64,000 nt of DNA from Ascaphus truei (Eukaryota; Chordata; Amphibia; Anura; Ascaphidae): contig CM071570.1 of the NCBI GenBank assembly GCA_036426205.1, positions 75,189,977 through 75,253,976 on the forward strand. Direction: 5' to 3'. Position numbers and translations under genes: made by a program. Below the pieces are notes generated by a model, which was not told the DNA's origin, did no database searches, and saw only the letters and a program-made list of their open reading frames with translations. Positions 32,026 through 43,930 of the stretch are shown piece after piece. Numbering within the stretch: the first letter of the stretch is position 1; each line of letters begins with the position of its first letter.

Positions 32026-34744
32026 GAACTTACCTTTTAGCCCATCGCCAGGTTTTTAATACTATACTGAATCTAAGCTAATATTGCAGGGCTCCCCCTA
32101 CTGTATGTATCTGTCTGAAGCTACTGTACAGTATTTACTTCCTCCTATAGATACCTTCCCAATGGCTTCTATCTTTACCTTTGTTACCTGTGTATGATCT
32201 AATCTGCTAGTGCAAGGGAGATTCCTCTTCCTCACAATGCTGCTTATGAGGGAGTTAAGCAATGAATGATATATTCTTTATGGATTAGTGAAAGTCTGTG
32301 GGTTCATGTTTGAGTGCTACTAGTGGGTGAGTCAACGACTTTTCTGAATTAAGCAAATTAATGAGTGAGTTAAAAAGAGTGAATCAATATATTAGTTATT
32401 TGGAGTTCCATGGTGGGTGTATGTAAGTTAAAACATTGAATATTCAAACAACATTAAATAAATACAGTGAGTAAACGAATGAAGCACCTAAATAAAGATG
32501 AATGAGTGAGTGCTTGAGAGGGAGAGAGAGAATGGGAGGAAATTAAGTTTATAACATGGAGCAGAGCAGGCAAATAAGAGAGTTTGGTATTAAGGCCAAA
32601 GAATGTTGTTTATACTGTAGTTATATAAGTTATAAGCTATATAGGAAATTACATACAGTATATACTGTATAATTAAACACATACATGGTAGATAGACAGA
32701 CAGACAGATAGACAGATAGACAGATAGACAGATAGACAGATGATATGTATTTTAAAAAAAACAAAGTTAAGCAATTTTAATTAAATTAACAAATATAATA
32801 TTCCCCAAACATCAACATTATTAATAATAATTTACATTAATTACATTAGTAATAATTATTTACGCAGCACTATCGCAAGTGGACTAACATGGCTATTTCT
32901 ACTTAATTCATAATAATAATTTCAATGTGTATGTTTATTAAGGAAAATTCTGATAAATAACCAAGACGACAGACTCTATTATTGTGAACACTTTAATTGT
33001 AGATTCTGACACCAAATATTAAAAGTGTAAACCTTAAAAAACAATATTATTATAATTATCACCGAAAGACTTATCTAGTGAGGAAATAGAAAATGTATGA
33101 AATCTAAATTACACAATCATGTGATCTTTTTTCCTCTTTTTTAAATTGGTAACAGCCCTGTATAATGGTCAAATTGTGCAAATATACCTTTGGAATCAGG
33201 GAGAATTTAAAATAAATGAGATACAAATTGGCTCAGAATTTCTGATGCCTCTTATTTCACTGGACATGGGAAGATTATAATACAAAATTTAAAAAATGAC
33301 ACACAGAGACATAACTTGATACAGTATACAGTATCTTATCAGTTGTCTCCGTGTCATATACTGTAACTCCACAATAACTCCTACTATTCCTTCTTTCTAA
33401 ATGTAAATCTGATGCACATAGCACAAAAAGTGGAGCAAAGATTTTGATACATAGATGCAAGATAAAAATTATGCATTTTGCATCATTTTTGCTATACATT
33501 TGCCTGGAAACCAGTAGAATACTTGAGATCATGTGAATCACTTGATCAAATCCTATTTCTCTTTTCTTTGATAGGATTTGTTGACGTACCATAAAAACAT
33601 TTTGATACTGTCTTTCCTCACAGGAAGATATAAAATCATATTAAACATGGTACAATGACACAACAACTCTAAAACGAGATTTTTTATTTTTTTTTATTTT
33701 CTATATTTAAGTTAGAAAGATAGAAAGTGAGGGCATCATATGCTCTATTAGTATACATTTAGTTTGAAGCAATATAAATCTCATGCACAAAAATCAAAAG
33801 TGTGCCACTTCATCACAAGCAGACGAATGTAGGTTTTTGCCAAACTAGTATTGAAGCCAGGATCTTCGACGGGTTGAGGTTCATCCCTTGAACTTTAGGC
33901 ATGAGCGGGCTCCGCCCATGTTGGCTAATGCACCTTGCTCAACAATTCCGCCAGAGTCCAGGTCGCGGCTGATAGCCCTGCTGTAGGCCTATACAATAAA
34001 TAAATAGAAATGTTTCACCAAGTTAACTAATGTTACGAGTATAGTTAATGGATTTAGTGATTGAGGATTTAAATAGATTTAAGTATAAGTATCTGAGAAT
34101 AATTTGAAAACTTTGCGTGGTTTGTGCCCCTCTCCCTGCTCTGAGTTATTGGATGAAGATTGTATCTAGTTCAGTACAGAAGGAAAGTGAAATCAAGGGA
34201 AAGAAAGTTAACTGTCAAAGTAATGGGTGGGTGATGTGTTTTGTTCACTTTTAGATTTAATGTAATAGATATATAACATATTTAGCATACAAAATATGCT
34301 ATTTCTGTCTTATTCTTTATTTATTTATCAATAAAGACAATAAATAAAACAGTTTTCAGATATAGTGTAAACCTACTGTAATTGCCAAACCTATGGTAAC
34401 AGTGTGTAGGGATGAGTCAGTGTTCTCTTCTTTATTACTGTTTTATTTCATTTGGAAAATTGCAGCAGAGAAATAGTGTATTCTGGCAGCCACATAAGTG
34501 GTGCATTATTATATTTTATTTTATTTTTAAATCACTGTCAGTGCACAGCAGCATAGAATTGATTGCTCAAGAGCACAACAAGAGTTATTGGAAGTAGCTT
34601 AACATTAGATGTACAATCTGCTAGTGACAAGGCTTCTGAATACAGTAAAGGAAAAATACATGATACAGCAGGTGCAAAACTGCAAGTATGGAGTGCTCAC
34701 TTCCTTGCTTAATTGAGTATTTTTCATGTTCCACTTAAAACATA
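32026..34744. other. AT-rich region without recognised genes
   Basis: No conserved ORF or RNA gene was found. It contains a tetranucleotide microsatellite at 32,692-32,745 and a moderately GC-rich patch at 33,845-33,990. The rest looks like ordinary intergenic or intronic DNA. Confidence 0.4.
32692..32745. repeat. (GATA/GACA)n microsatellite
   Basis: A tetranucleotide run alternating gaca and gata units. Confidence 0.95.
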
Positions 34745-34995
34745 TTAAATAATATTAATAGCATGTTCTTGTATAGCGCTGCTAATTGTACGCTGCACTT
34801 TACAGAGACATTTTGCAGGCACAGGTCCCTGCCCTGTAGAGCTTACAATCTATGTTTTTGGTGACTGAAGCACAGGGAGATAAAGTGACTTGCCCAAAGT
34901 CACAAGGAGCCGACACCAGGAATTGAACCAGGCTCCCCTGCAGCAATCTCAGTGTCAGTCAGTGTCGTTTACTCACTGAGCCACTCCTTCTCTTT
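34745..34995 (-). mobile_element. CORE-SINE with tRNA-like head and L2-like tail
   Basis: On the minus strand the head has an A box TGGCTCAGTGAG (34,972-34,983) and a B box GGTTCAATTCC (34,919-34,929), at normal spacing for an internal Pol III promoter. Next comes the conserved core ACTTTGGGCAAGTCACTT, as in MIR-type SINEs. The tail at 34,750-34,850 reads GATTGTAAGCTCTACAGGGC and ends near GCGCTATACAAG, like L2 3' ends. It was probably mobilised by an L2-type LINE. Confidence 0.85.
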
Positions 34996-35965
34996 AAAAA
35001 TGTCTGAAGCACCCTCAAATTGTTTATATTGTGTACATGCTCATTAAAACTCATACACACAAACACAGGATATCACTGGAAGTGTATGACATAAACATAA
35101 AGTAAAGAATGTCTGTGGTTTGCATAAACAAAAATTGTTGCAAGGGATTATCAATAAAATGTGTCTTTTTTTAAACCAGTATTGATGTTTGTACCTTTTA
35201 GTTCTAACCTGCTTATTTTGTTACAGCCGGTAGGGAAGAGGGATTTATTTTTTAATACTAGTTGGTGTGATATCACATCCTACATAACTTACACTACTTA
35301 CACTACCACTCACAAATTGGTAAAATACTGGAAATACACACAACTTGACTCTTGTAGCTAAGACTGGGCCAAATATAATGGCATTCCTATCAACAAAATT
35401 TGACTTCAATACCAGCCCTATGCATGTAAGTATAACATTGACATATACTGTACTGTATGAAAAATGTTGCCATTGCTGATTTCTTAATTGCAAAGTACAT
35501 GTAAGCCAAAATCCATGCAAGCTCTGTTTCTTTCACTCACATATACGGGCCTATTCTCGTAGCCTCGTTAACCATCTTATCGAGAATTTTGACAGCTATC
35601 GCACAAACAAAATCTCGTAGCTATTCAGAAAGCATCGAAAAGTGGGTTAAATCACGCGGCAAAAGCATTTTTTCACCATTTCTGGTTCCTGGCCAAACAC
35701 GCCGTGCAGTGTGCAGCGATAAGGCCAAAATCGCAATTTTTAAAACCTATTGCAATTCTAGTAGCCTTGATAGTCTCATCCGGGCTTTAGAATTGTGATT
35801 TTCACCAAGATTCTTCTCGCCAGAAAAAGTTGGCATAAAGGGCTGTGAGAGAGGGACTTAGAAAGAAAAATGCATTTTTCTGCATCGAATTGAAGCATGG
35901 AGTCTTTGGAGCTGATAACCATTAATACCAGCACCGGGGACCCCGGCATCAATCTGATGCAATAA
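34996..35965. other. No gene recognised; possible MITE at 35,550-35,830
   Basis: The stretch starting cgggcctattctcgtagcct near 35,547 is CpG-containing and differs in base composition from its surroundings. The right end could not be paired convincingly, so a MITE call is weak. Confidence 0.3.
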
Positions 35966-35969
35966 AAAT

Positions 35970-37760
35970 GCATTTACAGTACAGGTAACTTCATTACCTA
36001 AGTGGATAACCGCTATGGCAATGAAGGGGTTAACTAACAGTGCCATGTTTATTGTGGGTATTGGGGGTGGGTGAAGGTGGTATTTGGCCCATGGTGCGTG
36101 TTTAGGCCTTGTGGGTGGGTTTGCGGGAGATGTTAACCCCTTCAATACCTTATCGGTTAATACCGCTAAGGTAATGAAGGATTAACACCTCCCGCAACCC
36201 ACCCAGTAGGTATAAACACTCACCAGGTGCCAAATGTCACCTTCATCCATCCTCACTACCCACAATAAACATTCAAAAACACAACAACCCTAATACCCTC
36301 CTCCCCTACCCCTGACAACACATACAGTACACATACAGTACAGTAATGGGCAAACTTACTATTATCAAGATATGGATAATAGCTCATTTGCTCCCTGTAA
36401 ATAAAATATTAGCCAGCCAGCATAAATAAAGTAAATAAAACTTGCACTTACCCCTGCCAGGATGAAAGGCATCCTCATCATCATCCTCCGGGTCCTGTCG
36501 TTGGCAGGAACAGAACAATAAAAAATACTATCTAATGGCCCCTAACCCCTTAATCACTTTAGCAGTTAATAACCGCTATAGTAATTAAGGGGTTAACCCC
36601 CTCCCCCGCTACCCACCTGGGAGACCTAACCACCCACCCCAGGGCCACTACCGCACCCTCTACCCATTGACTGGCACGGTGGTACATCATACCCATATAA
36701 TATGGGCATGGTAAGCCACTATAACAGTAAATGGGCAACCTAAAAAAAAACATTCAACAAGCCCAAAAATACACAACAATAAAATACATACACAAACACC
36801 ACATCACAAGAATAAAAGAACTAAAAGGCCTAAACTACACATCAATAAAATTAATCTAACACCAAAACAGCAAAAGAATACAAACTATGTTATCCCAAAA
36901 CACAAGAAAATAATTAAATAAACATCTAACCAACAGAACAATAAAATAAATTAAACAGCTAACAAGCAAAACAATTAAATAAATTAAACCCCTAATCAAT
37001 CCTAAAATGTAATAAATCAAGCCCTACAAATGCATACAAATTTAGTCAAAACAATAAACATAAATAGAAAAAATAACAATCAATTCAAAACAAGCATTTG
37101 CCAAAAAATGCCTTGTCTGTCACATATTTATCTGTACCTTAAAAGGGCACAGATAAATACATTGGCAATCAATGGGCAAGCAAAAACTTAAAAAGAAAAA
37201 AAATACAATAAAAAAACAGAAAAAATAAAATTACATACATTCAATATTTGTCTTACCTTTAGAAGTCTCCACCCTCCGAAACCTGGCAACGTCATCCTCC
37301 ACGATAATCAGCATCAGGTCAAAAAAATCATCTTCTTTCTGCCCACTTCTTTCATCGTCTCCTATCTTCTTCTGTAATACTGTTCTTCTTTTCTTTAATC
37401 TTTTCTTGTAATCCAATGTACCACCCCATGTTAAATCCAAAACAGATGTTGATTTGTTGACATCTTCAGCTAAAATGAGATGAAACAGGCCTTATATAAG
37501 GCCTGTGATGTCACATTTTAGGGTCAGATGGTCCAGGTCCAATCCTATTTGGCTCTGTACCATTTGAACGGCTTCAAAAAAAATTTAAGATGTGATGCCA
37601 TCTTCAAGGGAGGAAAGTCACATCCTTAAAATCACATGGCTGATATCACATGGTACTACAGCCAATGGGATTGATGACAATCTCATTGGTTCCTGTACCA
37701 TGTAATATGTTCCATAGTTTTAAAGGACATGACATCACTTTAAGGATCAGCAGACAATGA
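35970..37760. repeat. Palindrome-rich repeat family
   Basis: Inverted units such as accgctatggcaatgaaggg and its inverse near 36,130-36,180 recur, and again at 36,540-36,600. The stretch at 36,030-36,125 (tgccatgtttattgtgggta to tttaggccttgtgggtggg) has a second copy near 45,395-45,480. The right end (37,640-37,720) is a CCAAT/ATTGG palindrome, catggtactacagccaatgg, related to the one at 180-330. No protein domain was seen. Confidence 0.6.
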
Positions 37761-38037
37761 TATTAGGCAATCCCTGAAGTAAAAAAGCTGCTGAAAGTAA
37801 GCATATTAACCCCAAAAACGGAAGGCAGATTAGGCATGGAGTTGCACATTACTCACAATCAGTCGCCATGCCCCTCGTCCTCTTGGCCAAGCTGGAGTAA
37901 TGTAGATCCTGCGTCTCTGTCGGCGTCTAATACAATCCAGAAGATAGCAACGAAGAAAAAAACATCACAACTCATTACACCTGATCTAACCTGGTACCAG
38001 ATCTTCTACTATATGTGTTGGTAGTATTAATTCTAAT

Positions 38038-38575
38038 TTATAAAAATGAGGAATAAAGAAAACCTTCATTTAGACCATCCGGTGCAATTGTGTGTAGATT
38101 GTGTATCCACTGGCACTCCTTCTGGAGAAGACGTTTGTCCCAATCACCTTTCTGAATGCCAAATGGAATGTGTTCAATTCACGTGAATTTTAAGAGTTTA
38201 CTACAGTATCTCCTCCATGTTCCTGCCACACATGTCTCGCCACAGTAGTGTCCAGTTGATTACGGATGGACCCTATTTGCTCTAGGATCCTAGTTTTGAG
38301 GGTCTGTGAGTTTTCCCACATGAGCAGTTGATTAGATAAATTTCTCCCATTGTTAGACAATTGATGAATTCCTTAATTGTGAATGTTCTAGAATGTGTGG
38401 AGTCTGAAAAGTTTTTGGTACATGTTCTGTATCACAGGCTTTGCACCTACCACAGTGAAAAGATCCAGCTGGTTTGGGTCCCAGCAATGATCTAGTGGGT
38501 TTATCACAGAAATGACTGTGGAACAATCGGTCTTTGATGTTACGTGCACATTTACATGTCATGCTTGGAGTTTAA
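38038..38575 (-). pseudogene. PLE C-terminal fragment (GIY-YIG region), minus strand
   Basis: On the minus strand 38,562-38,440 reads FHSHFCDKPTRSLLGPK and FHCGRCKAC, the Cys-rich linker. Then come KTRILEQIGSIRNQ and ARHVWQEHGG. The end is LLQKECQWIHNLHTIAPDGL, then NEG, with a TAA at 38,038-38,040. This is the same order as in the PLE at 14-16 kb. Several frameshifts are present. RT is absent, so the copy is 5'-truncated. Confidence 0.78.
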
Positions 38576-38809
38576 AATTATCTATTAGTTTAACATTTTG
38601 GTCAAAGTGTTGTAAGCCCTTGAGCCACTACACGGCAGACCACATCTCAAGGGTACCTAACACTAATATACATTCTTAATAACCTGTGCATTACCAGGAA
38701 GAATGATTTATAACAAATCTGTCAAAATTAGTTGCATAGTTCTAAGTCTGATTGAAGCTCTTATTAACCTGTACATTACCAAGAAAAGCACTCTGTATTA
38801 GATTTGTCA

Positions 38810-39097
38810 CAACTTCGTTTCCGGGTCCTCGAACACGTTAGAAATATTAAAAACGCAGACCTTGACCACAGTAAAGGCAAAAAATTGTCCACAGTGGCGA
38901 GAAATTTCAGGAGCTTTCATAACTCCAACTTCACTTTCCTTAAGGTGTTTGCATTTGACCACATTTCCTTGGGTATGCGGGGGGGGGGAGATGTGGAGAA
39001 GCTCCTACTACAAAGAGAATGCCGGTGGATTTTCACACTTGGCACTCTTCTTCCGCACGGCCTTAACGAATACACTGGCTATTCTATGTTTCTGTAG
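38810..39097 (+). pseudogene. PLE C-terminal fragment (GIY-YIG region), plus strand
   Basis: LRFRVLEHVRNIKNADLDHS continues to LLLQRECRWIFTLGTLLPHG, then LNEY, and a stop at 39,095-39,097. This is the terminal part of the GIY-YIG endonuclease in PLEs. It lies 235 bp from the oppositely oriented fragment and is too divergent to be a simple inverted copy. A tandem repeat and a hammerhead motif follow on the same strand, as expected for a PLE 3' end. Confidence 0.75.
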
Positions 39098-39756
39098 TTG
39101 GTTGGTCTCTATGTCTCCCCCTCTAGCATATCAATATGTGGGAATTTAATATTTCACATTGAATTGTTTAAATTTTGTTTATTTCTTTTAATGTTAATTC
39201 TGTAAAATAAAATAATCTACTATACATTACTCTTCTATTCTTGTCTATATCTATTAGTCTTCCAATTTGGAAATTTTAATTTAGTTTAGGTTATATCAAT
39301 AGATTATAATTAAATTGATATTTATAGTTTTTTACACATCATACAATGATATTAGTCAATAAATTTATACATTACATTATATGTATTTTCACATTATCAC
39401 ATTATTCATCACATTATTTATAATTTTTCAATTCAATGTGTTATTATTCTGTATGTAACTAATTTCTATGCATTATATATACATTTCCCATATATCTGTT
39501 TTTTATTTACACCAAATGCATTAATCTCATGGGCTCCTGTGTGTTGTAAGAATCCTTAACAGTTCATTCATGAACTTAAATCAACTCAATAATTTAATTT
39601 TTAATTATATTTTTTATTATTGTCTGTTTCTGCATGTACTTGTGCGTTAGGCTTTCTGCAATATTATATGCTGCCCTTCTCCTGTTCTGCATGTGTTTGT
39701 TTGCTAATTTATTCTCTCCCTCTTCTCCTGACTGGGTGCAAGACGGAGAGAGAACA
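39098..39756. other. AT-rich PLE 3' region
   Basis: No coding sequence. AT content is very high to about 39,600, followed by a more balanced segment leading into the tandem repeat. Confidence 0.4.
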
Positions 39757-40110
39757 AATCATAACTCTTCATGACATGACGTCAGCATTGGACAACCATC
39801 TCCGACGCTGTGAAATGGTTCCTGCTGCTACTCCACTGTAGCTGATAGCTACTGTCTGTCCTCTCGCAATATTTGGATAAGGGATGCCTTTTGTACCTGT
39901 GATTGGCTGAATGGGTCATACTGACCAAATCAGAGCCCTCTATGACATGACGTCAGCACTGGAGAACCATCTCCAACGCTGTTTAATGGTTTTGGCTGCT
40001 GCTCCACCGCAGTTGATAGCTACTGTTTGCTCTCTCGCGATATTTTGATATTGGATGCCTCTGCATTTGTGATTGGCAGAATGGGCCATACTGACCAATC
40101 AGGAATCTTT
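39757..40110. repeat. Tandem duplication, 171-bp unit with CRE motif
   Basis: Two units start near 39,757 and 39,928. Each contains atgacatgacgtcagca (39,771 and 39,942), aaccatctcc.acgctgt, a gctactgt.tg.cctctcgc segment and tactgacca. A consensus TGACGTCA core (tgacgtcag) is kept in both. The units precede the hammerhead at 40,274 and may be terminal-repeat promoter units. Confidence 0.75.
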
Positions 40111-40273
40111 TTGTTGGACCGGAGATATAACTGGGTAACACAGCATACCCTTATTAATTCATTGCTTATGCCTCATTGGATCTTAACTGATCAGCTGCTC
40201 TGCTATTCGCAACGCTATTGGATTACATTATATGTTAGCGTCCTTTTAAGCCTGATTGGACGCAATTACGTTA

Positions 40274-40315
40274 AGCCCTGGACGAAGCAAAGGGGTGCGA
40301 AACGTACGTCGGGCT
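40274..40315 (+). ncRNA. Hammerhead ribozyme relic
   Basis: Stem I has five exact pairs, AGCCC (40,274-40,278) with GGGCT (40,311-40,315). Stem II pairs GCA (40,287-40,289) with TGC (40,296-40,298). GAAA is intact at 40,299-40,302 and the cleavage triplet is GTC at 40,308-40,310. The catalytic box reads TGGACGA instead of CTGANGA, two changes expected to block cleavage. It lies 1.2 kb downstream of the plus-strand PLE fragment. Confidence 0.65.
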
Positions 40316-40812
40316 GTGTGTGTACTCCCCTGGGACCCCCCTAATCTTACATTGGACCTTAGCTGGATACTCCTGTCTGCAATTTATGCTACTCCATTCT
40401 CTCCCTGAGGACTCTCATACTTCATACTATCTGGTTACTTGCAAGTATACTTCATATGAGGCTTTTCCATTGTGATTATCTGTTCATGTTATTACTTGTC
40501 ATTTGTGATTGAGTGGTACTTCATTGGTTTATTTAATCAGCAGCATATAGGCAAAGTATTTTTGTAGTTTTCCAGCATAGGTTCTGACCTTGACCGGCCG
40601 GTCTTTAGATTATTGAGCAGGTTTCTACTGTAGGTTTTTCTTTGCTTTGAAATTTATATTATATACTTATCTTTAAAATTGTACTTAGGATAGATTCCTT
40701 GTCTCAAGGGTTTCTAGGGGACTGTTTTAAGTAATCTTTTTTTGTAATCCATGTTTGTTCCTTTGAATAAATCAACTTATTATTTACACTTGCTTGAGTG
40801 CTTTAATTGGTT
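40316..40812. other. No gene recognised
   Basis: Sequence between the hammerhead relic and the long simple-sequence tract. An AATAAA lies at 40,767-40,772. It is probably PLE terminal-repeat remainder. Confidence 0.35.
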
Positions 40813-42310
40813 CTCCCCCCCTGCTCTCTCTCCCCCATATACAGTATATTGATATATATATATTGATATATATATATAGATATCCCCTCCCTCACCCCTC
40901 CTCTCTTTATTTCCCCTGCTCTCAATTCCCCTCCCTTCCCTCCCCTCCCCCCTCTCTTTCTCTCCCCCTGCTCTCTCCCCCCCTCCCTCTCTCTACCCCC
41001 TGCTTTCTCCCTGTCCCCTCTCTTTCCCCTCCCCCCTCTCCCTCTCTCTCCACCGCACCCTCTCTCTCCCCCCTCCCTTTCTCTCTCCCACCCCCCTTCT
41101 CTCCTCCCATCTATCTCTCTCCCCCCAATTGCTCTCTCTCCCTTGCTCTCCTGCCCCACCCTGCGCTCTCTCTCTCCCGCCCCCTCCTGCGCTTTCTTTC
41201 ATCCACCCTCCTCTTTCCCCCCCATCTCTCTCCCCCTTATTGCTCTCCAGCCTCCCTGTGCTCTCTCTCCTGCCATTCCAGTGCTCTCTCCCCCCGCTCT
41301 CTCTCCTGCCCCCCTTGCGCTCTCCCCCCTCCCTGCGCTCTCTCCCCCCTCCCCCTGTGCTCTCTTACCCCAATCTCTCTTTCCCACCCCCTGCTCTCTA
41401 TCCCGCCCTACCCTGTGCCCTCTTCCCCCCCCGCGCTCTCCCCCGCGCTCTCTCCCTCCCCACGCGCTCTCTCCCTCCCACATGCTCTCTCCTTCCACCC
41501 CCATGCTCTCTCCCTCCCCCTCTCCCTCCACCTCTCTCTCCCCACCCCTCCCCTCCCTCTCCCGCCCCCTCCCCCTCTCTTCCCCACTCCCCCTCTCTCT
41601 CCCCGACCCTCCCCCTCTCTCTCCCCGACTCTCCCCCTCTCTCTCCCCGACCCTCCCCCTCTCTCCCCGACCCTCCCCCTGTCACTCCCACGACCCTCCC
41701 CTTTCTCTCTCCTACACTCCCCCTCTCTCCCCGACCCTCCCCCTCTCTCCCCCCTTTCTTTCTCTCCCCCTTTCTCTCCCCTCTTCCCTCCTCTCCCCAC
41801 TTCCCTCCTCTCTCTCCCCCCTTCCCTCCTCTCTCTCCCCCCTTCCCTCCTCCATTTCCCTCCTCCCCTTCCTTCCTCTCTCTCCCCCTTCCCTCCTCTG
41901 TCTCCCCCTTTCCATCCTTTGTCTCCCCCTTCGCTCCTTTCCCCTCTCTCTTCCCCTTCTTTCCTTTCCCCTCTCTCCCCCCATCCCTCCTCACTCTGTT
42001 TCCCCCCCCCACCCACTCCATTTGCCCCACCACCACTCCGTTTGCCCCCCCACCACTCCTTTTTCCCCCCACCACCACTCCGTTTTCCTCCCCCACCACT
42101 CCGTTTGTCCCACCCACCACCACTTCGTTTTACCTCCCCCCCACACCACCACTTCGTTTCCCCCCCACACCACCACTTCGTTTACCCCCACCCACACCAC
42201 CACTTCGTTTCCCCCCCCACACCACCACTTCATTTTACACCCCCCACCACCACTTCGTTTTACCACCACACCACCACTCCGTTTTACCCCCCCCCCCATT
42301 TCATGTCCCC
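40813..42310. repeat. 1.5 kb polypyrimidine tract
   Basis: Almost pure C/T on the plus strand, with ctctctccccc-type units to about 41,990 and then ccaccaccact.cgttt units to 42,310. A short TA run sits at 40,851-40,880. Plus-strand ORFs up to 613 codons are Pro/Ser/Leu-only and minus-strand ORFs are Gly/Arg/Glu-only, as expected from composition. The tract could adopt triplex DNA. Confidence 0.95.
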
Positions 42311-42575
42311 CCCAATTTCGTGTGTCCCCTCCCTGTTTCGTGTCCTCCTGTGTGTGTATTTATTTGAGTGTGGTGTGTGTATTTATTTGTGTGTGTGTGT
42401 ATTTATGTGTGTGTATTTATTTGTGTGTGTGTGTTTATTTGTGTGTGTGTGTGTGTGTGTGTGTATATTTATTTGTGTGTGTGTGTGTGTGTATTTACGT
42501 GTGTGTGTGTGTTGTGTGTGTGTGTGTGTGTTTGTGTTGTGTGTGTGTGTATGTGGTTTGTGGTGTGTGCAGGGA
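42311..42575. repeat. (GT)n with gtatttattt interspersion
   Basis: GT dinucleotides are interrupted by gtatttattt units. The array ends at tgcagggagctgcctgcatg (about 42,568), a segment also found at 48.7 kb on the other strand. Confidence 0.95.
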
Positions 42576-42619
42576 GCTGCCTGCATGGATTTCCTGCCTT
42601 CTCCTCCCCCCCTCCTCCC

Positions 42620-43437
42620 CTCCCCCTCTGTCTGAGAGAGGGTGTCCTGTCTGCGAGAGAGCGAGAGTGTCTGTCTGCGAGAGAGAGAGAGTGTCTGTCT
42701 GCGAGAGAGCGAGAGTGTCTGTCTGCGAGAGAGCGAGAGTGTCTGTCTGCGAGAGAGCGAGAGTGTGTAAGTCAGAGAGCGAGAGTGTGTAAGTCAGAGA
42801 GCGAGAGTGTGTAAGTCAGAGAGCGAGAGTGTGTAAGTCAGAGAGCGAGAGGTGGTGTTCAGAGAGCGAGAGTGGTGTAGTCAAGAGCGAGAGTGTGTAA
42901 GTCAAGAGCGAGAGAGTGCTGTCTGTGAGAGAGAGTGTCTGTCTGTGAGAGGAGAGTGTCCTGTCTGTGAGAGAGGAGTTGTCTGTCTGGTGAGAGAGAG
43001 TGTCTGTCTGTGAGAGAAGTGTCCGTCTGGAGATGTCTCTGGAGAGAGAGTGTCCTGTCTGTGAGAGAGATTGTCTGTCTGTGAGAGAGAGTGTCTGTCT
43101 GTGAGAGAGAGTGTCCTGTCTGTGAGGAGAGTGTCTGTCTGTGAGAAGATGTCTGTCTGTGAGAGAGAGTGTCCTGTCTGTGAGAGCGATGTGCGTGAGA
43201 GAAGTGTCTGTCTGTGAGAGAGAGTGTCTGTCTGTGAGAGAGAGTGAGAGTGTCTGTCTGTGAGAGAGAGTGAGAGTGTCTGTCTGTGAGAGAGAGTGAG
43301 AGTGTCTGTCTGTAGAGAGAGAGTGAGAGTGTCTGTCTGTGAGAGAGAGTGAGAGTGTCTGTCTGTGAAGAGAGTGAGAGTGTCGTCTGTGAGGCAGGTG
43401 GAGTGTGTGGTCCTGTGAGAGAGAGAGAGAGAGTGAG

Positions 43438-43471
<34 letters not shown>

Positions 43472-43482
43472 GGTCAGAGAGA

Positions 43483-43515
<33 letters not shown>

Positions 43516-43518
43516 TGA

Positions 43519-43556
<38 letters not shown>

Positions 43557-43930
43557 GGTCAGAGCGATGAGTCCCGGTCTCGAGCGACTTTTCTCTCTCT
43601 CCGCTCCCTTGAGGAGATCTCGCTTTCGGCGAGAGAGAGAAGAGATAAGAGAGAGTGATGGGTCAGAGAGGAGAAGAGACGAGAGAGAGTGAGTCCAGAG
43701 ATGTAGGAAGAGAGATGAGATTCTGATAGTGATGGTCAGAGAGATTCGTCATGAGATAAGGATTTAGAGTCGTCGAGAGAAGAGAAGAGAAGAGAGAGTG
43801 GGTCAGAGAGAGCTAGAGTAGAGAGAGAGATAGAGTGCGGTCGCGAGTAGATAGATAATAGAGAGAGATAGAGTTGTGGTCGAGAGAGCGGAGAAAGGAA
43901 AAGGGAAGAGAAGAAGTGCTTGTCAGAGAT
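42620..43930. repeat. GA-rich minisatellite, irregular in its second half
   Basis: Units of gtctgtctgcgagagagcga and gtaagtcagagagcgaga are regular to about 42,840. After that the repeat acquires frequent one- and two-base indels, then (GA)n and a disordered section at 43,560-43,930. The irregular part may be poor consensus sequence. Confidence 0.9.

Noticed and set aside
35547..35830. Possible MITE beginning cgggcctattctcg
   Set aside because: No matching right terminus or target duplication could be found, so it is not called as an element.
40794..42792. Open frames of 549 and 613 codons, Pro/Ser/Leu-rich
   Set aside because: All three frames stay open because the strand is almost only C and T. 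The composition mirrors the repeat and no domain is present.
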